64,000 nucleotides of DNA, from NCBI RefSeq assembly GCF_003012735.1, contig NZ_PXYI01000003.1, forward strand, positions 1 through 64,000, in the 5' to 3' direction. The position numbers and the translations under genes were made by a program. This document shows, in pieces, positions 52,266 to 59,862 of this stretch. Within the stretch, counting starts at the first letter, position 1; the number at the start of each line of letters is the position of its first letter. The notes under the pieces are model-generated. The model saw nothing but the letters and a program-made list of their open reading frames with translations, did no database searches and had not been told where the DNA came from. Origin of the DNA: Allosphingosinicella deserti (lineage in GTDB: Bacteria; Pseudomonadota; Alphaproteobacteria; Sphingomonadales; Sphingomonadaceae).

Positions 52266-53741
52266 ATGTGCGTAACCCGATCGCCGCCGCTCATGCTTGA
52301 GCCGGGGCGTAATTGCTGGCGCATCGAGCGTGCCGATCGCGCGGCTCTGGTCGTCGATGCCTGCGACTATTTCAAGCTCGCCCGGCAGGCGATGCTGCGG
52401 GCCAAATCGCAGATCATGCTGATCGGATGGGACTTCGACACGCGCATCTTCCTGGACGAGGAGGAGCGGGACGGCGCACCGGGCGAACTCGGTCCCTTTC
52501 TGTCGTGGATGGCCAAGCACCGCCCGGAGGTGAAGATCAACATCCTCCGGTGGAATCTGGGCGCAATCAAACTGCTCGGCCGCGGCACGACCATATTCCG
52601 GCTCGCCCAATGGGCGGCCAGCAAGCAGATCACCTTCAAGCTCGATGGTGCCCACCCGTTCGCGGCCAGCCACCATCAGAAGATCGTGGTGATCGACGAT
52701 CGGCTCGCTTTCTGCGGCGGCATCGACATGACCGCCACGCGCTGGGACACGAGCGAGCACCGCACCGACGATCCGCGCCGCAAGCGCCCGACCACCGGCC
52801 GACTCTACGGCCCGTGGCATGACGCGACGATGGCGGTGGACGGCGCGGCGGCGCGCGCGCTCGGCGATCTGGCGCGAACGCGGTGGGAAATTGCCGGCGG
52901 AGGGAAGCTGCCGGTCCCCGACGTCGAAAGCGATCCCTGGCCTCCCGAGCTGGAGCCGCATTTCACCGGAGTCGATCTCGCCGTTGCCCGTACCCGGGGC
53001 AGCATCAAGGACGTCGAGCCGCTCCGCGAGATCGAGGCGTTGTTCCTCGACATGATCAAGCGCGCCCGCCGCTTCGTCTATGCCGAAAACCAGTTCTTCG
53101 CGTCACGCACGATCGCCGAGGCAATCGCCGAGCGTCTGAAGGAGCCCGACGGACCCGAATTCGTCTTCGTCACGCCGAACGTGGTCGAGGGGGTGATCGA
53201 GGAAGAGGTGATGAGCCCAGCGCGGGCGGAACTGATGCGCCGCCTCGCCGAGGTGGACGTCCACAAGCGGTTCCGGATCTACACGCCGGTGACGCAGGAT
53301 GGCGAGGACATCTATGTCCATGCCAAGATCACCATTGTCGACGATGAGATGCTGCGGGTGGGATCGGCGAATATCAACAATCGGTCGATGGGCCTGGACA
53401 GCGAATGCGATCTCCTGCTCGACGCACAGGCGGGGAATGCGGGCGTCGAGGACAAGATCGGCTTCCTGCGGTGCCGCCTGCTTGCCGAGCATCTCGGCGC
53501 CTCCGGCGAGGAAGTGAAGCAGGTGTTCGCCGACAAGGGCCTGATCGGAACCATCGAGCAACTGCGGGGCAAGGGGCGTACGCTCGTGCCGTTCGTGCCC
53601 AAGGAGCCGAACGATCTCGAGAAAGCGCTTGTCGAAAAGGAGTTGCTCGATCCCGAGAGCGCCGGCGAGGACGACGACCCCGCACCGCGGCCGGGCCTTC
53701 TGCGCGGGATGCGGCGACGGTTCGGGCACCGGCGGAGATAG
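52266..53741 (+). CDS. Phospholipase D family protein (two HKD motifs)
   Basis: A 491-residue enzyme with two PLD catalytic halves. Motif 1 is HHQKIVVIDDRLAFCGGIDM (~138), motif 2 is HAKITIVDDEMLRVGSANINNRSM (~356); both keep H-x-K-x4-D-x6-G-(G/S). GWDFDTRIFLDEEER near the N-terminus is typical of bacterial PLDs that hydrolyse phosphatidylcholine or act as cardiolipin synthases. Being divergent from phosphatidylcholine synthase (137-bp gap), it probably acts on that lipid (inference). No signal peptide is evident. The start could also be ATG 52293. Confidence 0.92.
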   Translation: MCVTRSPPLMLEPGRNCWRIERADRAALVVDACDYFKLARQAMLRAKSQIMLIGWDFDTRIFLDEEERDGAPGELGPFLSWMAKHRPEVKINILRWNLGAIKLLGRGTTIFRLAQWAASKQITFKLDGAHPFAASHHQKIVVIDDRLAFCGGIDMTATRWDTSEHRTDDPRRKRPTTGRLYGPWHDATMAVDGAAARALGDLARTRWEIAGGGKLPVPDVESDPWPPELEPHFTGVDLAVARTRGSIKDVEPLREIEALFLDMIKRARRFVYAENQFFASRTIAEAIAERLKEPDGPEFVFVTPNVVEGVIEEEVMSPARAELMRRLAEVDVHKRFRIYTPVTQDGEDIYVHAKITIVDDEMLRVGSANINNRSMGLDSECDLLLDAQAGNAGVEDKIGFLRCRLLAEHLGASGEEVKQVFADKGLIGTIEQLRGKGRTLVPFVPKEPNDLEKALVEKELLDPESAGEDDDPAPRPGLLRGMRRRFGHRRR

Positions 53742-53747
53742 GCAGGG

Positions 53748-53914
53748 AAAGATCCTCCCCGCGACGGGGAGGGCAGTGGAGGGGGTCGCGAGGCTCCCTC
53801 AGCGTGTGCAAGTTGGACTGGGGACCATTCCGTTCACCGCAACGCGGGTCTCGAAACCCCCTCCACCGCCGCCTATCGGCGGCGGTTCCCCTCCCCGCGA
53901 GCGGGGAGGATCTT
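53748..53914. repeat. Palindromic repeat element (family B-like, copy 4)
   Basis: Outer arms around 53748-53773 (AAAGATCCTCCCCG...) and 53888-53914 (...CGGGGAGGATCTT) are near-reverse complements. Each is itself a hairpin (CCTCCCCG/CGGGGAGG). Inner copies GTGGAGGGGGT / ACCCCCTCCAC are also inverted. It fills the space between the phospholipase D and the secreted-protein gene and may act as a bidirectional terminator. Confidence 0.8.
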
Positions 53915-53934
53915 CATGCCGAGGATCTATCCGT

Positions 53935-54393
53935 TCAAGCGCAGATGTCGGGCTGGCCAGAGGCGACGGTCAGCGGAACCGCGGCGCCGGTCTGGCTGGC
54001 GGCGGTGACGTCGCGCAGGTTCCACTTCACCTTGAAGCTCTTGCCGGCGGCGAGCGCAGAGGCGGCAGGGGCCTTGACCATCTTGGGCTTCGGGCTGATC
54101 GCTGCGGTGGTCGCGCCGGCCTGGAAGCCGCCGCTGACGATGTCGCCGCCATTGCAGCTGACCCGAAGCAGACCCTTGTCCTTGGCGCCGTCGCTGTCCG
54201 TGTCGGCATCGGCCTGCACTTCGATCAGCCGCTCGTCGCCGTCGCTCGCGTAGGAACCGAGCGCGGTGAAGGCGACGGTCTTCATGACGGGGGCGGCGCC
54301 ATCGCCGGCGCCGATCACCGGCGCCATGTCGTTCTGGGCGAAAGCGGCACCGGTGGACAGCAACGCGGCGGTCGAAATCAACATCTTAAGCAA
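53935..54393 (-). CDS. Secreted hypothetical protein
   Basis: A 152-residue exported protein. MLISTAALLSTGAAFAQ (residues 4-20) is a Sec signal with cleavage after AFAQ. The mature domain has short beta-type segments (TVAFTALGSYASDGDERLIEVQ, GLLRVSCNGGDIVSGGFQAG, FKVKWNLRDV) and an acidic DADTDSDGAKDKG stretch that looks like a loose calcium-type loop. I do not recognise a family. I give the TTG start at 54393 because GGAGAG is seven bases upstream of it. ATG 54384 is the alternative. Confidence 0.6.
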   Translation of the reverse strand: MLKMLISTAALLSTGAAFAQNDMAPVIGAGDGAAPVMKTVAFTALGSYASDGDERLIEVQADADTDSDGAKDKGLLRVSCNGGDIVSGGFQAGATTAAISPKPKMVKAPAASALAAGKSFKVKWNLRDVTAASQTGAAVPLTVASGQPDICA

Positions 54394-54450
54394 GGCAGCT
54401 CTCCTGAAACTCCGCGCCTAAATGCCCTGAAGCGCGCGCCGGAGCAAGAC

Positions 54451-54483
54451 GGGCTTCCCGAAACTCGTCGATCCGGGAAGCCC
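54451..54483 (-). terminator. Terminator hairpin after the amidohydrolase gene
   Basis: GGGCTTCCCG (54451-54460) and CGGGAAGCCC (54474-54483) form a perfect 10-bp stem around a 13-nt loop, 9 bp downstream of the stop of the large minus-strand gene. No long U-run, so Rho may assist. Confidence 0.65.
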
Positions 54484-54491
54484 GCTTCACC

Positions 54492-57400
54492 TTATTGGGC
54501 GGCAGCCGGCGCTGGCGGGACGGCGCCCGCGGTCTTGCGCTCCCAATAATAAGGCGCCCGCTGACGGGTTCCCGTGACTTCCTCATTCATCGTCATCGCG
54601 TCATAGAGCCGGCCGTTCAGCATCACCTTGGAGATCTTCTCGGTGTTGCGGATATTCTGGGTCGGATCGGCATCGAGGATGACGAGGTCGGCAAGCTTGC
54701 CCGGCTCGAGCGAGCCGATGTCACGGAATCCGAGGGCCCGCGCCGGAGTCCGCGTCGCGGCGCGCAGCGCCTCGATCGGGGTCATGCCGCCGCGCACGAA
54801 CGACCACATCTCCCAATGGGCGGCGAGGCCCTGCTGCTGGCCGTGGCCGCCGATCGACACCGGCACGCCGCGCTGCGAGATCTTCTCGGCGGTACGGGCG
54901 CTGACCTGATCGGCATAATCCTCAGCCGGTGCCTTGATCACCCGCACCATCTCCGGATTGAGGACGTGGGCGGGAACGTAGCGGGTGAGCAAGGGATGCT
55001 TCCACACCTCGCTCTCCTGGCTCCAATAAGGCTCGCCGCCAGGGCCGCCGTAGGTGACTCCCAGGGTCGGCGTGTAGCCGACCTTGGTCTGGCCGAAGAG
55101 GCTGAGAATGTCCTCGTACAGCTCCGCCTGCGGGATGTTGTGCTCCAGGGTGGTGTTGCCGTCCTGGATCAGGGTGACGTCCTGGCTGTAGAGCGAGGCG
55201 CCCTCGGCGACGACGGCGATATTCTCGCGCAGGGCGGCGGCGACGACCTGCTGGCGCTGGTCGCGGCGCGGCTGGTTGTAATTCTTGATGCTGTGCGCGC
55301 CCTGCGCCTTGAGGCGACGCACGTGCGCCAGCGCATCGTCGATATTGTCGATCACCGCGAAGCGGCCGGGCGCACGGGCGCCGTAGACGATCTCGCCCGT
55401 CGAGAAGGTGCGCGGCGCAACCAGGATTCCGGCCCGCTGCATCTCGCCGGCCGGAAAGATCTCGCTCGAGGTGGACGACGGGTCGTGGACGGTGGTGACC
55501 CCGAAGGCGAGGTGGGCCTGCGCATCCCAATTCTGCTGCGGCACCAAATCGTCCTCGCCCTGGGCGCCGTGGGCATGAGCGTCGATGAAGCCGGGCACGA
55601 TCGTCTTGCCGGCGACATCGACCGTCTTCGTGCCGGCCGGGATGGTGACGGCGCCGCGGCGGCCGATCGCCTTGATGCGATTGTCCTCGATCAGCACGAC
55701 CGCGTCCTCGATCACGCCGCCATCGTCGCTCGACATGGTGACGACCTTGGCCCCGGTGAGCGCGAGCACGCCCTGCGGCTTGTCGGCACGGACCGGCATC
55801 GCCAGCGAGACTCCGGTCTTGGGCGGCGTGTAGGCGGTGCCGGGCGTCAGCCGCAGCACGGAGGCGGTGTCGACCGAATAAAGCGTCGGCCCGAGGCTCC
55901 AGGCGAGGGTGGCGCCGTTTCGCGCCCAGTGAACATATTGGCCGCCGTCGCCGCTCGCCCGGGTGATCGGCAGCTGGCCGCCCTTGGCGCCCACATCGAT
56001 CGTCTTGGCGCCGGCGAAGAACGGCATCACGAACGCGCCGTAATTCTCGCGGAAGGCGAGATAGTCGCCGGTCGGCGAGACTTCGTAGCCGACGATCATC
56101 TCGCCCTGGGCGTGGGTGCGGGAATCCTTGCCGTTCCAGTCGACACTGATCAGCTTGACCTTGTTGTCGGCCGACGTCTCCATGAAGATGCGGTCGCTTG
56201 CCGCGCCGAAATGCGGGTTGGAACCGCTGGTCGTCAGCCGCACCGCCTCGCCGCCCGCCGCCGCGACCCGGAACACGCCGGGATTCTCGGACCATGAATC
56301 CGACGTCAGATAGCCGCCGCCGCCGCGCTCGAACACGATCGTCTGCCCGTCGGGCGAGAAGCGCGGCCGGCGGTAATGGCCGGGCACGTTGGTGACCGTC
56401 TTCAGCCCCGATCCGTCGGCGGCGACCGTGCGGATTTCACCGAGCCGCTGGTCGTTCCAGCTGACGAAGACGATCGAACGGCCGTCGCGCGACCAGCTCG
56501 GGAAGAGCTGGAAATCGCTGTCGTCGGCGGTGAGCTTGCGCGGTGCGCCGCTGCCCGCCGAGTCCTTCAGATAGAGGCGGCCGAGGCTTTCGAACACCAC
56601 CTGGCGCCCGTCCGGCGACAGGCTGGCGAAGCGCGGCATCTTGGTCGTGAACGTGTCGCTGTAGACGTCCACCGTCGGGCGCGGGGGATCGACCACCTCG
56701 CGGCTGTCGGTGACCTGGAACGGGATTTCGGCAACACCGCTGCCGTCGGCGTTGATCCGGCGGATCTTGCCGCCCGCCCAGAAGACGATCGAGCGGCTGT
56801 CGGGAGTCCAGTCCATGTTCGGGTAGACGCCGGTCACCGCCCAGGTCTCCTGCATGTCCTGATCGAGCGCGTCATGGATCTTGCGTTCCTCACCCGAGCG
56901 CAGATCCTTCAGGTACAATTTCGATTTGGCGCGCTCGCGGCGGACGAAGGCGAGGTAGCGGCCGTCGGGCGACGGGGTCGGGCGCACCGAGCCGCCGGGG
57001 CCGGACGCAACCGTGCTGCGCTCGCCGGTCTTGAGATCGTACTTTTCGATGTCGAACAATTGCTCGTTCGAATTCTGGGCATATTGGAAAATCGGCCCCG
57101 ACGTGGTGTCCCGGCTGAAATAGACGGCGTCGCCGGTGGGCGTGAAGGTCGGCTCGCCCAGCTCCTTTTGATGCTGCGGATTGGGGCGCTCGACCAAGGC
57201 GACGCCGCCGCCGCCGGCGACATGGTAGAGCCAGATCTCGCCGGTGCCGAGCGAGCGGCCGGTGGTGAAATGCTTCCGCGCGGCGATATATTTGCCGTCG
57301 GCGCTCCACGACGGATTGTTGAGGAGGGTGAAGGTCTCCTTGGTGAGCTGGCGCTTGTTCGAACCGTCGAGGTTCATCAGCCAGATATTGTCGCCGCCGC

Positions 57401-57734
57401 CGCGATCGGAGGTGAAGGCGATCTGGGTGCCGTCGGGCGAGAAACGGGGCTGCACTTCATAGGGCATGCCGGACGCGATGCGGGTGGCACGGCCGCCGGC
57501 GATCGGGATGGTATAGATGTCGCCGAGCAGATCGAAGGCGATGGTGCGGCCGTCCGGGCTGACGTCGAGGTTCATCCAGGTGCCTTCGGAGACGTCAATC
57601 GGAATCGACCTGGTCTTCACCGGCGGTGCCGCGACGTCCCACTTCTTGGGATCTGTCTTGGCCTCGCTCTTGCCCTGCGCCAGGGCAGTCGAAGACAGAA
57701 GGAGGAGGGCGGCCGCGGCAATGCCTTTTTGCAT
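54492..57734 (-). CDS. Secreted amidohydrolase with N-terminal TolB-like beta-propeller
   Basis: A 1080-residue exported protein. A signal peptide (MQKGIAAAALLLLSSTALAQ) is followed by WD40-like PD40/TolB propeller repeats (~50-640) with repeated SPDGxxIAFxSDR-type blades (LDVSPDGRTIAFDLLGD, PRFSPDGTQIAFTSDRGG). An amidohydrolase domain follows (~660-1060): VPGFIDAHAHGAQGEDD (H-x-H metal site), SIKNYNQPRR (Lys region), TTLEHNIPQAEL (His), SIGGHGQQQGLAAHWEMWS (His/Asp region). The family is annotated as imidazolonepropionase-related or amidohydrolase; peptides or cyclic amides are plausible substrates. The start at 57734 has GGAG upstream; an upstream in-frame codon (57767) lacks one. Confidence 0.9.
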   Translation of the reverse strand: MQKGIAAAALLLLSSTALAQGKSEAKTDPKKWDVAAPPVKTRSIPIDVSEGTWMNLDVSPDGRTIAFDLLGDIYTIPIAGGRATRIASGMPYEVQPRFSPDGTQIAFTSDRGGGDNIWLMNLDGSNKRQLTKETFTLLNNPSWSADGKYIAARKHFTTGRSLGTGEIWLYHVAGGGGVALVERPNPQHQKELGEPTFTPTGDAVYFSRDTTSGPIFQYAQNSNEQLFDIEKYDLKTGERSTVASGPGGSVRPTPSPDGRYLAFVRRERAKSKLYLKDLRSGEERKIHDALDQDMQETWAVTGVYPNMDWTPDSRSIVFWAGGKIRRINADGSGVAEIPFQVTDSREVVDPPRPTVDVYSDTFTTKMPRFASLSPDGRQVVFESLGRLYLKDSAGSGAPRKLTADDSDFQLFPSWSRDGRSIVFVSWNDQRLGEIRTVAADGSGLKTVTNVPGHYRRPRFSPDGQTIVFERGGGGYLTSDSWSENPGVFRVAAAGGEAVRLTTSGSNPHFGAASDRIFMETSADNKVKLISVDWNGKDSRTHAQGEMIVGYEVSPTGDYLAFRENYGAFVMPFFAGAKTIDVGAKGGQLPITRASGDGGQYVHWARNGATLAWSLGPTLYSVDTASVLRLTPGTAYTPPKTGVSLAMPVRADKPQGVLALTGAKVVTMSSDDGGVIEDAVVLIEDNRIKAIGRRGAVTIPAGTKTVDVAGKTIVPGFIDAHAHGAQGEDDLVPQQNWDAQAHLAFGVTTVHDPSSTSSEIFPAGEMQRAGILVAPRTFSTGEIVYGARAPGRFAVIDNIDDALAHVRRLKAQGAHSIKNYNQPRRDQRQQVVAAALRENIAVVAEGASLYSQDVTLIQDGNTTLEHNIPQAELYEDILSLFGQTKVGYTPTLGVTYGGPGGEPYWSQESEVWKHPLLTRYVPAHVLNPEMVRVIKAPAEDYADQVSARTAEKISQRGVPVSIGGHGQQQGLAAHWEMWSFVRGGMTPIEALRAATRTPARALGFRDIGSLEPGKLADLVILDADPTQNIRNTEKISKVMLNGRLYDAMTMNEEVTGTRQRAPYYWERKTAGAVPPAPAAAQ

Positions 57735-57760
57735 GGAGACTCCGACAAGCAAATGGAGCG

Positions 57761-57780
57761 TGCGCACGGGTCCGTGCGCA
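57761..57780. promoter_or_regulatory. TGCGCACGG palindrome upstream of the amidohydrolase
   Basis: TGCGCACGG (57761-57769) and CCGTGCGCA (57772-57780) are exact reverse complements with a 2-bp centre, 27 bp upstream of the start codon at 57734. This could be an operator or a leader hairpin. Confidence 0.4.
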
Positions 57781-57873
57781 GCATGGCGATTGGGTGCCCG
57801 ATCGCAGGCGGCGCTTCAATAGGGCGAGGCGCGCTGCCGGGCAGGCGATGCAATCGCGCAACACCCGCCGCGC

Positions 57874-59463
57874 TCAAGCCTGCAGGCCTGCCCAGTCGAG
57901 TCCGAAGCGGTGGAGATATTTTCGCAGCCGGTCCGCATCGTTCGACGAGGCGCGGCGGGCGCGCGAAGCGCTGAACAGCGTCCGCCCCGCCTCCGACAGC
58001 GAGCGGCTGCGCCGGCAGATGCGGACCACTTCAGCAAGTTGGACGCGGTCGAACGGATCGATCGACTCCAGCGTCTCGCCGTCCAGCAAGGCCTCAAGCG
58101 TATCGGGGACGCGGGCGCCGCCGCCCCAGAAACGCTTGAGCCGTGCTTTCTCCGCCTCGACCGTGGCGACGTCGATCCGGCCGGCGGGCGCGAAGGTCGC
58201 CATCCGGGTGACGGTGGCGGCGAGATCGCGGAAATTGCCGCTCCACAGCGCGTCCGGTGCGGTCGCAAAGCTCAGAAAGGCGCGGCGTGCCTCCTTGTTG
58301 AAGCTGACTCGAACGCCCTCCCGCTCCGCAAAGCGATCGAGCTCATAATCGAGGTTCGGCTCGATATCCTCGATCCGCTCGCGCAGCGCCGGCAGCTCGA
58401 ACGTCCAGAGGTTTAGACGGGCGAACAGATCGTCGCGGAACATGCCGCCCGCCACCGCGTCGCCGAGCTCGGCATTGGTGCCGGCGATCAGCTGGAATTC
58501 CGATGAGGCCTCCTTGTCGGAGCCGACCGGAAGGAATCTCTTCTCCTCGATCGCGCGCAGGATCATCGCCTGCTCGTCGAGGCCGAGCTCGCCGATCTCA
58601 TCGAGGAACAGGATGCCCTTGTCGGCGGCGCGGAGCAGCCCCGGCCGGTCGGCCGCGGCGCCGGTGAACGCGCCCTTCTTGTGCCCGAACAGGGCGGACA
58701 TCGCGCTGTCGCCCTTTAGGGTCGCGCAATTGACCTCGACGAACGCCCCCGTCACCTGGTGTTTCAGTCGCTTGAGCTCGAACACGCGTCTGGCGAGCTG
58801 CGACTTGCCGGCTCCGGTCGGGCCCATCAGCAGGATCGGCGCGCGCGAACGCACCGCCACCTGCTCAATCTCGTCGATCATTCGGTTGAAGGCGGGGTTC
58901 CGCGTGTCGATACCCGATTTGAGGAACGAGCTGCCCTCGGCAGCCGCGACTGCGAAGCGGGTGGCGATGCTGTCGTAGCGCGAGAGATCGAGATCGATCA
59001 CGCTCCACAGGCCCACGCCATCGGGTGCCTGCCCCCGCGACGGGTTGGTCTGCAGCAGACGCCCCGGCAGATATCGCGCCTCGGTGAGCAGGAAGAGGCA
59101 GATCTGCGCCACGTGCGTGCCGGTGGTGATGTGGATCAGATAGTCTTCCGCGTCCGGATCGAACGGGTAAGCGCGGGCGAAATCGAGCAGCTTCCCGTAG
59201 ACTTCCTCGAAATCCCAAGGGTTGGTGAAATCGAGCTGCCGGAGCCGGACCTCAGTTTCCGGCGAGACGCTGCCAATGTCGGACTGCACATAGCGCGCCA
59301 GACCTTCGTGCACCCCGCCATGGATCAGCTCCAGCCGGTCTACCCTGAGATCCTCGTGCATGCACAGGCCGACCGTCGGCCGCCACTTGTGCCAGCGCGA
59401 AGGGCCCATCTTGCTGGCATCGAGCGTGGATCCAACAAATCCGATCACAACCGTCGGTCTCAT
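57874..59463 (-). CDS. rtcR: RtcR, sigma-54-dependent activator of the RNA-repair operon
   Basis: A 529-residue enhancer-binding protein. The N-terminal ~180 residues are the RtcR (CARF-like) sensor: VVIGFVGSTLDASKMGPSRW, HEDLRVDRLELIHG and DYLIHITTGTHVAQICLFLLTE. The AAA+ domain has Walker A GPTGAGKSQLA (~214), the sigma-54-contacting GAFTGA motif in KKGAFTGAAADRP (~263), Walker B GILFLDEIGELG (~282) and the R-finger region FRDDLFARLNLWTFELP. A C-terminal helix-turn-helix region follows (~470-529). It senses RNA ends, reported as tRNA-fragment 2',3'-cyclic phosphates, and activates rtcBA. It is divergent from the operon it should control. Confidence 0.95.
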   Translation of the reverse strand: MRPTVVIGFVGSTLDASKMGPSRWHKWRPTVGLCMHEDLRVDRLELIHGGVHEGLARYVQSDIGSVSPETEVRLRQLDFTNPWDFEEVYGKLLDFARAYPFDPDAEDYLIHITTGTHVAQICLFLLTEARYLPGRLLQTNPSRGQAPDGVGLWSVIDLDLSRYDSIATRFAVAAAEGSSFLKSGIDTRNPAFNRMIDEIEQVAVRSRAPILLMGPTGAGKSQLARRVFELKRLKHQVTGAFVEVNCATLKGDSAMSALFGHKKGAFTGAAADRPGLLRAADKGILFLDEIGELGLDEQAMILRAIEEKRFLPVGSDKEASSEFQLIAGTNAELGDAVAGGMFRDDLFARLNLWTFELPALRERIEDIEPNLDYELDRFAEREGVRVSFNKEARRAFLSFATAPDALWSGNFRDLAATVTRMATFAPAGRIDVATVEAEKARLKRFWGGGARVPDTLEALLDGETLESIDPFDRVQLAEVVRICRRSRSLSEAGRTLFSASRARRASSNDADRLRKYLHRFGLDWAGLQA

Positions 59464-59609
59464 CTTTATACAATGAGATAAATCTTGATCTCTGTCGATA
59501 GGGATATTCCAACCCGGGAATGGGTGTGGTGAGCGTGAAGTTGATACGCACATGAATTTTCCAGGCGAATTCAATTGCTTGTTATTTTTCCGGCTCAAGC
59601 CGGCCCGAC

Positions 59610-59626
59610 TTGGCACGGCCGCTGCA
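59610..59626 (+). promoter_or_regulatory. Sigma-54 (-24/-12) promoter of the RNA-repair operon
   Basis: TTGGCACGGCCGCTGCA matches YTGGCACG-N4-TTGCW with GG (59612-59613) and GC (59624-59625) at the obligatory 10-base spacing. Transcription should begin near 59637, about 70 nt before the tRNA-like RNA. Together with the divergent rtcR this makes a classical RtcR-controlled control region. 59464-59609 would hold the activator sites; I see no clear repeated site in it. Confidence 0.85.
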
Positions 59627-59673
59627 CAGTCGTGTTCGTCGGACGAAGCCTCACGCGGACTTCGACAGCAGGT

Positions 59674-59701
59674 GGGGCGGCTGGAATGGGCCAGTCGCCC
59701 C
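59674..59701 (+). ncRNA. Leader hairpin of the RNA-repair transcript
   Basis: GGGGCGGCTGG (59674-59684) pairs with CCAGTCGCCCC (59691-59701): 11 bp with one G-U, loop AATGGG. It lies 5 nt upstream of the tRNA-like RNA and could define its 5' processing. Just before it, GACGAAG within 59641-59647 matches the short GNCGAA-type motif of bacterial Y RNAs, but without the usual helix, so I do not call a Y RNA here. Confidence 0.5.
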
Positions 59702-59706
59702 GACGT

Positions 59707-59843
59707 CAGGGTGTAGCTCAGCAGGTAGAGCACCGGCCTTGGATGCCGGCGGATGATCGGGTCGCCGCGCCTCCCAGGCGCGGCTGGAGATTGCCGGGGG
59801 CAATCCCCACCCGATCATGGTTCGATCCCAGTTGCCCTGACCA
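59707..59843 (+). ncRNA. tRNA-like RNA with acceptor stem, CCA end and oversized variable region
   Basis: The 5' CAGGGTG (59707-59713) pairs with TGCCCTG (59833-59839), followed by A and an encoded CCA (59841-59843). TA at positions 8-9, a D-arm (GCTC AGCAGGTA GAGC) and an anticodon arm (CCGGC-CTTGGAT-GCCGG, with TGG where the anticodon would be) follow in normal tRNA order. Instead of a variable loop there are ~65 nt: a perfect 10-bp stem (59753-59762 with 59809-59818) holding two hairpins. A weak T-arm (TTCGATC loop, three good pairs) then precedes the acceptor 3' strand. It lies directly before the Ro60 gene in the same transcript. Confidence 0.75.
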
Positions 59844-59862
59844 ACATTGGAGGGAAGACGCC

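Noticed and set aside
59638-59663. An additional Y RNA in the leader (GACGAAG match)
   Set aside because: The motif falls in a small CGAAG/CTTCG hairpin without the paired basal and upper helices seen in the four RNAs at 61418-61887.
59707-59843. An ordinary tRNA-Pro (TGG anticodon position)
   Set aside because: The 65-nt structured insertion and weak T-arm exclude a normal tRNA, and the anticodon loop CTTGGAT lacks the usual purine at 37-38 context of tRNA-Pro. An intron was considered, but the insert is after the anticodon arm and not in the loop.
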